64,000 nt of DNA from Colias croceus (GCF_905220415.1 NC_059539.1:9114001-9178000); one strand, 5' to 3'. Shown: positions 11,201 to 22,064, numbered from the stretch's first letter. Program-made: numbers and translations. The notes: generated by a model from the letters alone, not told the origin.

Positions 11201-14200
11201 AACTTTTGAAAGTTAATTCAAATTGATTAACATTTATGATGCAAACTATCATATTATTATGGTCAGTAATGTAGTTATTACAGGGTGGGGACCTAGAGAT
11301 TTTTTAGAACTTATGGTAATAGTCGTCATTGAAGCAAATTAAGATTGCGTGACAGTTGATACCATTGCCTTCATTACATAGAAAGGTCCAGGAGTTTAAT
11401 TAATTTTATTTAGCTCCCGGTGCGGGTGTCGTGTTTGCAACTTGTTTTATATTATGAAAGTAATGTAAAGGTGTGTTTACAATATCTTGTCACATGGGCA
11501 TGATAGTCCGTTTTCTTATGGGAAAAGGTATACATTTTTGAGTAAAGCAATGCCATTTGGTACGAATGTTGTTCTCGTCCACCTAAGCCCAAATCGCCCG
11601 GTAGCCAGTCTTTACTCCCCGGGAGAAGGGAGGGAGGGGGGGTTATAGAACAGAGCGCCCGGCGCTCCGAAAAAAAATTCTGGCGGAGCCATTTGGACCT
11701 TTGAGTCGAGTTTGGTATCGTTTTCAGGTAACTAGATAATGCCTGATTCATTCCCCATACCAGTTTTTTAGGGTTCCCTAGCAAAATATGTCACAATCCT
11801 TAAAATAATGAACTTTTGGTAGTGGCAAAATCCAAACAAACCAGTATATTTTTATATTTTTGTATTAAACCTGGTTTATAAAAAAATACTGTCTGAAAGG
11901 CCATTTAATGCAGATTATAAAAACATTAACATGTAATATATATTTTACCATTTTCAATGTAAAATAAATTATAGAAAGTATAGTAACGCTTGTTAGCGCA
12001 GCATAGGGGACGGCTAAAAGACCCGAAAAATAAGCGATACTAACAAACAAAAACCAGCCAAGTGCGAGTCTGACTTTTTCATCGAGTGTTTCGTACTTAT
12101 TTGTCCCATGCCATGTTAACTTGCCTGGTAGAACCTGGTTAACTAATACACACACACTTTCGTCTTTATAATATTAGTGTGATTTTAAATCATCTTTAAA
12201 TTATAAATGAAGTCAGGTAGCATTGTTAAAAATAAAGATATATAATAATATAACGTTTTTGTAGTAAGTAATAATAATGACAACCACCTCCACAAGTACA
12301 TAATTCGGTACTTTTGAGCTGGCATATTCAATCCGGAACTACAAGATTTCACGTACCAATTCGTCTTATCAATTCAAAGCTTCTCTTTTCTTTTTATTAC
12401 AGATGGGAAAGGAATATTTTGATTTTTTTTAGGCCCTCAAATACAGCCCCCAATATATGTACATTTTGTAAAACTGCCCTTGAGGTGTGTTGTTTAAGGG
12501 CAGCTTCTGTGGGAGGCAAATTTTCGATCTGCCTATCCGTTTTTGTTAAAAATTTGTTTGCAACCCTCATTTACTGTCACAGCGGGGTATGACGTGAAAA
12601 ACAAACATGTAACTAGGTACTTATAATACTTATAAGAAAATATAAAATCTGGATAAGAGCATCTTTAAAATATCGTGACCGTCCTTACCTATCATGCATT
12701 ATAATCACAAACTATTCAATTATTTCACTGTCTGTATATTTGCCACTATAAAGTGCTTCAAACCCTCGTGTGGCTTTAGGATATGTCGTCCATACCTTAA
12801 ATGCATGTGTACCTATAGTTCTTTTAGACCTTCTAGCTTTGGAACACATGATATTTTGTACTAGCCATATCTTTCGACTGTTCTTATAAACAATAATTCT
12901 TATTAACACTATTTTGGCTACTACTACTATATCGTGTGTTCCAAAGCTAGTAAGTCTAAAAGAACTATGAATAATAAAATCATCATTACCAGACATGTCA
13001 CACTATAGCTTCATGTTTAAAAAATGCACTTATTAGTACCCAAATTCTTGACAAATTTAATAATTAAAAACTTGTATCAGGTCCACAAAGAACACACGTT
13101 GGGCCCTCATTCCATTCTGTTACCAGATGTCACACAAACTCATCTTTAGTGAAAGACGCAAATAAACTGCATTTGAGGCATGGAAGGCATATCCTAAAGC
13201 CACACGAGGGTTTGAAGCACTTTATAGTGGCAAATATACAGACAGTGAAATAATTGAATAGTTTGTGATTACAATGCATGATAGGTAAGGACGGTCACGA
13301 TATTTTAAAGATGCTCTTATCCAGATTTTATATTTTCTTATAAGTATTATAAGTACCTAGTTACATGTTTGTTTTTCACATCATACCCCGCTGTGACAGT
13401 AAATGAGGGTTGCAAACAAATTTTTAACAAAAACGGATAGGCAGATCGAAATTTGCCTCCCACATAGCTGCCCTTAAACAACACACCTCAAGGGCAGTTT
13501 TACAAAATGTACATATATTGGGGGCTGTATTTGGGGGCCTAAAAAAAATCAAAATATTCCTTGCCCATCTGTAATAAAAAGAAAAGAGAAGCTTTGAATT
13601 GATAAGACGTTGGTACGTGAAATCTTGTAGTTCCGGATTGAATATGCCAGCTCAAAATTATGTACTTGTGGAGGTGGTTGTCATTATTATTACTACAAAA
13701 ACGTTCTATTATTATATATCTTTATTTTTAACAATGCTACCTGACTTCATTTATAATTTAAAGATGATTTAAAATCACACTAATATTATAAAGACGAAAG
13801 TGTGTGTGTATCAGTTAACCAGGTTCTACCAGGCAAGTTAACATGGCATGGGACAAATAAGTACGAAACACTCGATGAAAAAGTCAGACTCGCACTTGGC
13901 TGGTTTTTGTTTGTTAGTATCGCTTATTTTTCGGGTCTTTTAGCCGTCCCCTATGCTGCGCTAACGAGCGTTACTATACATTCTATAATTTATTTAACAT
14001 TGAAAATGGTAAAATATATATTACATGTTAATGTTTTTATAATCTGCATTAAATGGCCTTTCAGACAGTATTTTTTTATAAACCAGGTTTAATACAAAAA
14101 TATAAAAATATACTGGTTTGTTTGGATTTTGTCACTACCAAAAGTTCATTGTTTTAAGGATTGTGACATATTTTGCTAGGGAACCCTAAAAAACTGGTAT

Positions 14201-17200
14201 GGGGAATGAATCAAGCATTATCTAGTTACCTGAAAACGATACCAAACTCGACTCAAAGGTCCAAATGGCTCCGCCAGAATTTTTTTTCGGAGCGCCGGGC
14301 GCTCTGTTCTATAACCCCCCCTCCCTCCCTTCTCCCGGGGAGTAAAGACTGGCTACCGGGCGATTTGGGCATAGGTGGACGAGAACAACATTCGTACCAA
14401 ATGGCATTGCTTTACTCAAAAATGTATACCTTTCCATACAAGCATGCCCATAAGAAAACGGACTATGACGCTACAGCTGGACAAAGCTAGAGAACATAAT
14501 CTTCATTAAAAGAATTTACGATTTAGTCATTTCCAAAATAAATTGTATTACCCACCGAAAGCCTGAAAATGAGATCGGCTTATCTTTTCCAATTTGGCAT
14601 GAAAAGCTAAAATATCTTAAAAGAAAATGTGATATGGTGCTGTAGTCAGGCAAAATGAGAATTCAAATGTGTAAACGTTGCGGTCAATAACTCATACACT
14701 AAAATAACATCTGTGTCAGTTTGTTTCTCCTGGTTTGATCGTATTATAAACACATCCATTTTAAAACTTCCATTTTATTTTATAATGCTTGTAGATTCCA
14801 TATTAACACCAAACGTAACGAGGGTTAATTAAATGGACCATTCAGACAATGTAATTGTACATCACAAGTGACCTTACCTATCATCAGATAAAAAAGATAA
14901 TTCAATTTAAGGAACCAATCTGTATCAAAACAAGGGTAAATAAATATTTTAACCACTTATCATTTTAATCTACTTTCAGGACTGTCTGCTTGAAAATGTT
15001 TTGTATCCAATAGATTTAAGTGTCGTGTAGTCAGTAGTGAAGTTTATTGTTTAAACTTGTATTCTTCGAAATGGATGGCCAGACATTTAATTAAGGACAA
15101 GGTGCAGACAGGCGTGGTCCATTAGTTAAGTAAACGAGTCCCAAATCATACTTTGTATACACAGCTCAAGCCGTTGCAGTACCTAACTATTAGATACGAA
15201 GAAGTACGCTTCAACATTCTGTAAAATTTACTATGAATTGTGATCTAACATCTCTAGATCTGGGACTCTACAATCGCGAGCCACGGAAAAATTCTAAAAT
15301 ATTTATGTCCCTCAAGCTTTATGAAAAAGTTTTGCTACTGTTAAGTGCGTACAAACTTCGCTACAACCATCGAGTGAACAAGCGTCGCCACGGTTTGCGA
15401 TCACGCAATCACAAGGGGACAATTTGGCGGAGTAATCAAAGGTCTCGTGTAGGCCACGACAACTCGGTCAGGTCGAAATACATATCGCTAGGACGCACCC
15501 AAAATGACGCGCCCTGAGGATACATTATTCCTTCCCCGCAATGCGACATTATTATTATCAAACAGATTTGAATTACAATACTAATAAAAATGTAAAGTTT
15601 ACACTACTTTTTTTCTGTAACCTTTCTTTTGATATAGCAGCTGTCGGCATTATTGCAAAACACGATCGGTGAAACGTTTCAGGGATAAAGTAGTGTTAAA
15701 GTCTTCTTTTTTCTGATGAAACATAGATACGATTATTAAGATTTAAAAGATCATAATGATTTAACAGTAATAAAAATCACTTAAACATCGTATAAATACC
15801 ACAGCATTTATGTAACTCGTGAAAAATAAAATTAGATAGCTTGTATTGCCTTTAATAAATCTTTTCAAAGTGATTTATTTACTAATATGTATTACGTTAT
15901 CACGTATTACAGATGTATTTATGTATAAATAAGTTAAACATTTGAGATTTTTATCGCCTCATATTTTAAAACAGATTGATCGTAATGTTTATTTCGGGAA
16001 TTCAAACTGAAGAGGCTGAAATAACGTCCAATACATGTCGTTTTGTGAGCATGTTTTTTTTAGGACATTGCTAACAAAGATCCGGGAAATATCGATTGTA
16101 ATTTTATATCTACTATTAATAATAGGTGAGCTTAATTTGATTCTGGTTCTAGGATTACCGTAATTAATAGCTGAATTATAAATGTTTCTGGTCATCCAGT
16201 GTCTATCATAGTACAGTACTCCAAAATTAATAATGCGCATGCAGATCTTCGCTAATTATCGTATTTCCAGAAACACCCGAATCACCCCGAATCATTGAAT
16301 CGCAAGTGCCCTAAACAATGCACTTGCATCTTGCACCTTGTTGGGAAGAAATAGGAGTCAATTCAGAGTCATAAACAACTGAAAACAATTCGGGCGATAG
16401 GTGACGGTAGCTTGTCAGTCAAAAAAATTCGAAAATCCGTCAGTCGTCTATATTTATTGGTGGTGACCGCACGTATTATCTCTGTATGGAATTATATAGA
16501 GCTGCTGTTACATACCCTTCTTAGTTTTGTTTCAAAGTTAAATTTTCCGGTAAAATGATTACACAGATAGCAGATAGCAGTGGGGAAAATGAAAATGAAT
16601 AAGAGCATAATGAAAGACGAAAGTTCTGATCATTCTACGATATCAGAAATAGAGATAATCCCTGATTCTGTAAATCCTTTGGACTGAGATTTTAATGATT
16701 AGATTTCACAATTTCAATGTAAACCAGTGTTTGAAAATCATTTTTTTAAATATAAACTTTGTCTTATTTTAACCTTCCATAGATCCATCATAACGCCAGC
16801 TTCAGAAAGTCACTTTAATAGTTCTAAGTATAAAATTTTCTAAGTAAATCAATACAACAAATATATTATATTCGCAATCGTATGGCTTATCCTCGCTATT
16901 AACTTACATTGAATTATCAAAACAAATTTCGTTACTTATCTCTTTAACCATAAAATCACAATAAAACTCATAATTCTAATAAACTATTCATGAAGAAAAT
17001 ACATTTAACCACTCTATATACATATCGTCTTCGGAGGCTCGCGGAATATGACAGTCGCCGAACAGTGACGAATTTTTCTATGCGCATTATTAGTTTGGGA
17101 GTACTGTATATCTAAAAATCTTTACGAAATAATTTACTCTTTAAGAATTCTTAAGAATTTTTTATAGAAGCAGAATGGAACAAGCTGAGCCGCGTGGTTC

Positions 17201-18493
17201 TGGTTCTGGAACCCACGGCCAAATTCAAGTATTTCTATAGTTCATGTTTTATTTGTATAATCTATATTACTGTAAAGTTTCATCTTAATCCGTGCAGTAA
17301 TATTTTCGTGAAAGAGGAAAAAGTTTTTGTTAAAACATCCATCCATAATCAAAAACTTTCGCATTTGGGGGCGTCCATAAATTATGTGAAGTGTTTTTTT
17401 TTTCTATTTTATTACCCTCCCTCCTCCCTGGTGAGATGTTGTGAGATTTTATGTAACCCCCACCAAATTTATAAACTGAGGTAAAATTAAATTTATTTAA
17501 ATAAAATCGTATTTTAATTAAATGTCTTAGAAGTTATTATTTAAACATTTAAAGTAAATGGAAAATCTTATTTAATAACTCAGGCCTCGGAACCACAGAC
17601 ACAATAGAAAATCTATTATGCTGTGGACCGATCGGGCCGCTTGGGGCTTAATGGGTTAATAATCAAAATGCCCACGAAAGATTTATTGTTTCGCAAACAG
17701 TTCAAACATATCATAAAAGTTCAAGAAAGTATGTCACATTTTCAACTACCTAGAGATAACAATGTGATTGATAACATTTATCTCCTCATACACAAGTAAA
17801 AGCTTATGAAATCCAGAAATGTTTACAAACACATACATATGCATAGCAGGGGGAAGGATTTTGGATGCTAAAAGCTCCCCACAATTTAAATAAGATATAA
17901 AAATTCATAAAGCGAAAACCAGGAAAGTGTTGCAGCCTAATTCTCATCAACAATTTTTTTTCTTCATCTTATGCTGTTACACTGCTTGATAAAGAACTTC
18001 CCCTTGATCTTTTGTAAGCTTATTTCATTAATATATTTCTTATAATAAGTATTATTTTATGAACTTGTAGTCATTTTACTTTTTTAAACTCCTCCGTAAT
18101 TAAAATCCGTCTATGCATGGGGCATACATACTACATACACAGACTTAATGTAAAACTTATATATAAATATGTAGTAGGGTTCTATGACAAGAATGGTTAT
18201 GCATTGATAAGTATATAATAATGAATCACAATATATTTCTACCTAACACACAAAAAGCATAAACTCAAATATTTTGCACTGATTTATAAGTACCTACATA
18301 GTTAATTTTGAAATGATGTTGTTGTTGTATCTTGTTTTCTTTTTTTTTTAAATTAAAACATAATATTAAAGATGAATTTAAAGAAATGTATAAACATTTA
18401 TGCAAGTTTGTAATATACTTACTTAAAAGGAATGCTGCTGGCAGCACCAATCGCACCAGCAACAAGGACAGGTAGTATTTATGCATGGTGGTG
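612..18493 (-). CDS. Piezo: Piezo mechanosensitive ion channel, 5' half of gene (N-terminal blade)
   Basis: Piezo proteins are very large trimeric membrane channels opened by membrane tension; the N-terminal region forms the long transmembrane blades. Coding exons in transcript order: 18493-18423 (ATG at 18486), 7013-6918, 6473-6262, 5986-5860, 5655-5409, 5277-5109, 4037-3974 (or 3978), 3353-3253, 2864-2783, 2600-2369, 2216-612. The reading phase agrees at every junction except 4037-3974 to 3353-3253, where a small exon may be missing. Family landmarks include ALRPFGLSLIYLL near the N-terminus, MMAWSIMFHSWLTFV, QYIYGMNL and EVNLRQIGLG. About 460 residues precede the repeat-bearing exon, in line with the position of these motifs in animal Piezo proteins. 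The pore, anchor and C-terminal domains must lie left of base 1. Intron 2 uses a GC donor. Confidence 0.93.
613..2116. repeat. 132-bp coding minisatellite, 11.4 copies
   Basis: Units begin GTGACGGCGGCGGACTGG at 613, 745, 877, 1009, 1141, 1273, 1405, 1537, 1669, 1801, 1933 and 2065, always 132 bp apart. The copies look identical by eye, except that the unit starting at 745 has GCAACG where the others have GCACCG (Leu instead of Val on the minus-strand protein). Because 132 is divisible by three and the DNA is GC-rich, long open frames exist on both strands; only the minus-strand frame continuous with Piezo is taken as coding. Each unit carries two adjacent CACGTG hexamers. Confidence 0.98.
2369..3353 (-). 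CDS. Piezo: Piezo exons leading to the MMAWSIMFHSWLTFV segment
   Basis: Three exons: 3353-3253 (a Ser/Arg-rich linker ending GSVVVPDE), 2864-2783 (acidic, then an amphipathic helix, SVMEVEEPTLLDDIISAIVD) and 2600-2369 (SSYIATTITMMAWSIMFHSW, then TFVFLMWANIVWL, QYIYGMNL and ELPSNIT). The phases are exact (101, 82 and 232 nt). The third exon is the most recognisable Piezo segment in the window and also has the typical spacing between the two membrane helices. Splice sites: 3253 GTATGT, 2783 GTAATA and 2369 GTGAGT donors, each with a pyrimidine-rich CAG acceptor. Confidence 0.92.
3974..4037 (-). CDS. Piezo: Piezo linker exon (uncertain 3' boundary)
   Basis: After a TTTTGTAG acceptor the frame reads VAYSYINSQALRGDTGETTP, in phase with the preceding exon that ends FKPK. 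Two donors are possible: CCC|GTGGGT (exon end 3978, phase 0) or GTGG|GTATTA (exon end 3974, phase 1). Neither joins in frame to the exon at 3353-3253, which needs two bases from upstream. A 17-nt microexon at 3944-3928 (TAG acceptor, weak GTGTCT donor) would repair the frame if the 3978 donor is used. This is the hydrophilic, poorly conserved linker before the MMAWS segment, so homology does not settle it. Confidence 0.55.
5109..7013 (-). CDS. Piezo: Piezo exons 2-6 (transmembrane blade segments)
   Basis: Five exons: 7013-6918 (IALRPFGLSLIYLLLYLIAP), 6473-6262 (a hydrophobic WRGKYLLLNIIVSI segment ending MAIHYLAPE), 5986-5860 (LVMTGVSLAVYVMVRKLL and a short charged linker), 5655-5409 (GKYAALFLIMFSGIMRPS, then a second membrane pair and IYPPDMDMAR) and 5277-5109 (LASPLVILFAYFFLA ending ESRELFKPK). 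The phases fit exactly (96, 212, 127, 247 and 169 nt). The segment IMRPSITSGIYFLVFMGAAT is a clear match to the Piezo family. The 7013-6918 exon ends AAAG|GCAAGT, a GC-AG intron boundary; all others are GT-AG. Confidence 0.9.
7014..11502. other. Piezo intron sequence without recognisable genes
   Basis: AT-rich sequence, the first part of the 11.4-kb intron between the ATG exon (18423) and the next exon (7013). Several short open frames occur (for example 8003-8209 and 9224-9622), but none shows a domain, splice context or coding bias that I can support. No RNA gene was recognised. Confidence 0.6.
11503..14466. repeat. 3-kb inverted repeat (foldback-like) in Piezo intron 1
   Basis: The left arm (11503-12806) and right arm (13168-14466) are reverse complements along about 1.3 kb with few mismatches and small indels; a 361-bp spacer separates them. 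The matching open frames 11452-11784 minus with 14173-14490 plus, and 11865-12155 minus with 13802-14092 plus, show the pairing and are not real genes. The arms contain pieces of common lepidopteran repeats, including CACTAATATTATAAAGACG (13781-13799) and GGGAACCCTAAAAAACTGG (14179-14197). The right arm has a small insertion near 14435-14447. No target-site duplication was recognised at the ends. Confidence 0.9.
12813..12972. repeat. Second inverted repeat inside the spacer
   Basis: Within the spacer, CTATAGTTCTTTTAGACC (from 12813) through about 12854 is repeated in reverse complement at about 12929-12972, which ends TCTAAAAGAACTATGAAT. The arms are about 42 bp with a few mismatches, separated by about 75 bp. 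It appears to be an independent smaller hairpin nested at the centre of the 3-kb inverted repeat. Confidence 0.75.
14467..16213. other. Piezo intron 1, no supported gene
   Basis: Nothing firm was recognised. A plus-strand open frame at 15233-15517 (94 codons, basic C-terminal half) lies in a locally GC-richer patch (15,270-15,520). It has no splice signals or family resemblance that I can point to and could equally be an old repeat or a regulatory segment. Confidence 0.4.
16214..17106. mobile_element. TA-flanked DNA transposon, non-autonomous (Tc1/mariner-like)
   Basis: The element starts CAGTACTCCAAAATTAATAA (16214) and ends with its near-perfect complement at 17106, ending GGAGTACTG. The terminal inverted repeats are 27 bp with two or three mismatches. 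A TA dinucleotide flanks both ends (16212-16213 and 17107-17108), the target duplication typical of the Tc1/mariner superfamily. The interior (893 bp in total) has no intact transposase; a short acidic frame near 16,615-16,686 might be a C-terminal remnant. The exact family is not known. Confidence 0.7.
17107..18422. other. Piezo intron 1, proximal part, no supported gene
   Basis: AT-rich sequence. A stretch at 17,360-17,470 reading TTTGGGGGCGTCCATAAATT and later CTCCCTCCTCCC resembles fragments of dispersed insect DNA repeats, but the boundaries are not visible. The short open frames here are unremarkable. Confidence 0.4.
18423..18493 (-). CDS. Piezo: Piezo exon with start codon
   Basis: The exon follows a TTTCAG acceptor (18494-18496), has seven untranslated bases CACCACC, and then ATG at 18486 encoding MHKYYLSLLLVRLVLPAAFL, a first hydrophobic segment. 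It ends TTA A|GTAAGT at 18423. The A joins GT of the next exon to make Ser, giving LLSIALRPFGLSLIY, which matches the N-terminal first helices of animal Piezo. The acceptor directly before the ATG means at least one non-coding 5' exon lies at higher coordinates, probably beyond the tRNA-like arrays. That exon was not identified with confidence. Confidence 0.85.
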
Positions 18494-18830
18494 CTGAAAC
18501 AAAACAAAATTAATTTAAAAGGATATAATATATATCTAACAATTGCTGTCAGGTAATTTTTACTACTATTGGGAAATATCAAACAAGCTTTTAACTGGAT
18601 TGAATTTTAATTACATACATTGTAAAAAAATAATAATTTTATAACAATTATAATATCCAAAAAAATAAAAAAATAATAAGTTTAAATAAAAATAAGTTTT
18701 GTACTGTATATAAAGATGACGATAATGATTTTAATCTATTATATACAAATTATAATATTTATATTTTTTGGTTTTAATGGCATTCAAATGCTTTATAAAT
18801 ATAAATTTATAAAGAATAGAAAAAATTCGA

Positions 18831-18905
18831 TCACGAGGCGGGACTCGAACCCGCATCCTTCGCGCCATTCCGGGGCGGATGCCTAACCAACTCAGCCACT
18901 CGTGA
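18831..18905 (-). tRNA. tRNA-like gene, minus array copy 1
   Basis: Shared description for all eleven copies. The 75-nt sequence has a 7-bp acceptor stem (TCACGAG with CTCGTGA), an A box TGGCTGAGTTGG, a T arm GCGGG-TTCGAGT-CCCGC with B box GGTTCGAGTCC, and a T6 Pol III terminator a few bases downstream. The anticodon arm is abnormal: the best stem is CGCC/GGCG around the loop CCGGAAT, which would read GGA (Ser) but lacks U33, and there is no long variable arm. It is probably a tRNA-derived Pol III unit and not a decoding tRNA. Confidence 0.55.
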
Positions 18906-19140
18906 CCCGCCCGAGTAATCGAATTTATTCTATCCTTTCAGTTTTATGTGTCTAAAGGGACACAACGCGCGCCATCTATTGAGATGATTTAACAACCATC
19001 ACAACCAATATGAAGCACTTTTCAGTGAATACAATATTGTAACGATGGAACACGACCTTTTCTTGAATTTATATTTTTTGGTTTTAATGGCATTCAAATG
19101 CTTTATAAATATAAATTTATAAAGAATAGAAAAAATTCGA

Positions 19141-19215
19141 TCACGAGGCGGGACTCGAACCCGCATCCTTCGCGCCATTCCGGGGCGGATGCCTAACCAA
19201 CTCAGCCACTCGTGA
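19141..19215 (-). tRNA. tRNA-like gene, minus array copy 2
   Basis: Identical by eye to copy 1, exactly 310 bp further on. Confidence 0.55.
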
Positions 19216-19450
19216 CCCGCCCGAGTAATCGAATTTATTCTATCCTTTCAGTTTTATGTGTCTAAAGGGACACAACGCGCGCCATCTATTGAGATGATTT
19301 AACAACCATCACAACCAATATGAAGCACTTTTCAGTGAATACAATATTGTAACGATGGAACACGACCTTTTCTTGAATTTATATTTTTTGGTTTTAATGG
19401 CATTCAAATGCTTTATAAATATAAATTTATAAAGAATAGAAAAAATTCGA

Positions 19451-19525
19451 TCACGAGGCGGGACTCGAACCCGCATCCTTCGCGCCATTCCGGGGCGGAT
19501 GCCTAACCAACTCAGCCACTCGTGA
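19451..19525 (-). tRNA. tRNA-like gene, minus array copy 3
   Basis: Identical by eye to copy 1; 310-bp spacing is kept. Confidence 0.55.
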
Positions 19526-19760
19526 CCCGCCCGAGTAATCGAATTTATTCTATCCTTTCAGTTTTATGTGTCTAAAGGGACACAACGCGCGCCATCTATT
19601 GAGATGATTTAACAACCATCACAACCAATATGAAGCACTTTTCAGTGAATACAATATTGTAACGATGGAACACGACCTTTTCTTGAATTTATATTTTTTG
19701 GTTTTAATGGCATTCAAATGCTTTATAAATATAAATTTATAAAGAATAGAAAAAATTCGA

Positions 19761-19835
19761 TCACGAGGCGGGACTCGAACCCGCATCCTTCGCGCCATTC
19801 CGGGGCGGATGCCTAACCAACTCAGCCACTCGTGA
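19761..19835 (-). tRNA. tRNA-like gene, minus array copy 4
   Basis: Identical by eye to copy 1; 310-bp spacing is kept. Confidence 0.55.
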
Positions 19836-20070
19836 CCCGCCCGAGTAATCGAATTTATTCTATCCTTTCAGTTTTATGTGTCTAAAGGGACACAACGCGC
19901 GCCATCTATTGAGATGATTTAACAACCATCACAACCAATATGAAGCACTTTTCAGTGAATACAATATTGTAACGATGGAACACGACCTTTTCTTGAATTT
20001 ATATTTTTTGGTTTTAATGGCATTCAAATGCTTTATAAATATAAATTTATAAAGAATAGAAAAAATTCGA

Positions 20071-20145
20071 TCACGAGGCGGGACTCGAACCCGCATCCTT
20101 CGCGCCATTCCGGGGCGGATGCCTAACCAACTCAGCCACTCGTGA
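20071..20145 (-). tRNA. tRNA-like gene, minus array copy 5 (last before the inversion)
   Basis: Identical by eye to copy 1. The following unit is cut short at about 20373, just where a sixth copy would begin, and the array then inverts. Confidence 0.55.
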
Positions 20146-20513
20146 CCCGCCCGAGTAATCGAATTTATTCTATCCTTTCAGTTTTATGTGTCTAAAGGGA
20201 CACAACGCGCGCCATCTATTGAGATGATTTAACAACCATCACAACCAATATGAAGCACTTTTCAGTGAATACAATATTGTAACGATGGAACACGACCTTT
20301 TCTTGAATTTATATTTTTTGGTTTTAATGGCATTCAAATGCTTTATAAATATAAATTTATAAAGAATAGAAAACAATTACAATATTGTATTCACTGAAAA
20401 GTGCTTCATATTGGTTGTGATGGTTGTTAAATCATCTCAATAGATGGCGCGCGTTGTGTCCCTTTAGACACATAAAACTGAAAGGATAGAATAAATTCGA
20501 TTACTCGGGCGGG

Positions 20514-20588
20514 TCACGAGTGGCTGAGTTGGTTAGGCATCCGCCCCGGAATGGCGCGAAGGATGCGGGTTCGAGTCCCGCCTCGTGA
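20514..20588 (+). tRNA. tRNA-like gene, plus array copy 1
   Basis: Reverse complement of the minus-array copies. The terminator run TTTTTT follows the 3' stem after GATCGAA. Confidence 0.55.
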
Positions 20589-20823
20589 TCGAATTTTTTC
20601 TATTCTTTATAAATTTATATTTATAAAGCATTTGAATGCCATTAAAACCAAAAAATATAAATTCAAGAAAAGGTCGTGTTCCATCGTTACAATATTGTAT
20701 TCACTGAAAAGTGCTTCATATTGGTTGTGATGGTTGTTAAATCATCTCAATAGATGGCGCGCGTTGTGTCCCTTTAGACACATAAAACTGAAAGGATAGA
20801 ATAAATTCGATTACTCGGGCGGG

Positions 20824-20898
20824 TCACGAGTGGCTGAGTTGGTTAGGCATCCGCCCCGGAATGGCGCGAAGGATGCGGGTTCGAGTCCCGCCTCGTGA
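20824..20898 (+). tRNA. tRNA-like gene, plus array copy 2
   Basis: Identical by eye to plus copy 1, 310 bp further on. Confidence 0.55.
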
Positions 20899-21134
20899 TC
20901 GAATTTTTTCTATTCTTTATAAATTTATATTTATAAAGCATTTGAATGCCATTAAAACCAAAAAATATAAATTCAAGAAAAGGTCGTGTTCCATCGTTAC
21001 AATATTGTATTCACTGAAAAGTGCTTCATATTGGTTGTGATGGTTGTTAAATCATCTCAATAGATGGCGCGCGTTGTGTCCCTTTAGACACATAAAAACT
21101 GAAAGGATAGAATAAATTCGATTACTCGGGCGGG

Positions 21135-21209
21135 TCACGAGTGGCTGAGTTGGTTAGGCATCCGCCCCGGAATGGCGCGAAGGATGCGGGTTCGAGTCCC
21201 GCCTCATGA
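21135..21209 (+). tRNA. tRNA-like gene, plus array copy 3 (variant)
   Basis: Spaced 311 bp from copy 2 because of one extra A in the spacer. The 3' acceptor strand reads CTCATGA instead of CTCGTGA, which turns one acceptor pair into an A-C mismatch. Confidence 0.5.
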
Positions 21210-21444
21210 TCGAATTTTTTCTATTCTTTATAAATTTATATTTATAAAGCATTTGAATGCCATTAAAACCAAAAAATATAAATTCAAGAAAAGGTCGTGT
21301 TCCATCGTTACAATATTGTATTCACTGAAAAGTGCTTCATATTGGTTGTGATGGTTGTTAAATCATCTCAATAGATGGCGCGCGTTGTGTCCCTTTAGAC
21401 ACATAAAACTGAAAGGATAGAATAAATTCGATTACTCGGGCGGG

Positions 21445-21519
21445 TCACGAGTGGCTGAGTTGGTTAGGCATCCGCCCCGGAATGGCGCGAAGGATGCGGG
21501 TTCGAGTCCCGCCTCGTGA
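21445..21519 (+). tRNA. tRNA-like gene, plus array copy 4
   Basis: Acceptor stem intact again (CTCGTGA); 310-bp spacing. Confidence 0.55.
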
Positions 21520-21754
21520 TCGAATTTTTTCTATTCTTTATAAATTTATATTTATAAAGCATTTGAATGCCATTAAAACCAAAAAATATAAATTCAAGAA
21601 AAGGTCGTGTTCCATCGTTACAATATTGTATTCACTGAAAAGTGCTTCATATTGGTTGTGATGGTTGTTAAATCATCTCAATAGATGGCGCGCGTTGTGT
21701 CCCTTTAGACACATAAAACTGAAAGGATAGAATAAATTCGATTACTCGGGCGGG

Positions 21755-21829
21755 TCACGAGTGGCTGAGTTGGTTAGGCATCCGCCCCGGAATGGCGCGA
21801 AGGATGCGGGTTCGAGTCCCGCCTCGTGA
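21755..21829 (+). tRNA. tRNA-like gene, plus array copy 5
   Basis: Identical by eye to plus copy 4; 310-bp spacing. Confidence 0.55.
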
Positions 21830-22064
21830 TCGAATTTTTTCTATTCTTTATAAATTTATATTTATAAAGCATTTGAATGCCATTAAAACCAAAAAATATA
21901 AATTCAAGAAAAGGTCGTGTTCCATCGTTACAATATTGTATTCACTGAAAAGTGCTTCATATTGGTTGTGATGGTTGTTAAATCATCTCAATAGATGGCG
22001 CGCGTTGTGTCCCTTTAGACACATAAAACTGAAAGGATAGAATAAATTCGATTACTCGGGCGGG

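Noticed and set aside
11452..14490. Pairs of similar small frames on opposite strands (GNPKKLVWGMNQALSSYL and CVLVNQVLPGKLTWHG)
   Set aside because: They are the two arms of one inverted repeat; no protein family is recognisable and one contains an alternative repeat fragment.
15233..15517. 94-residue basic open frame
   Set aside because: No homology, no splice sites, no repeat boundary; kept only as a note in the intron entry.
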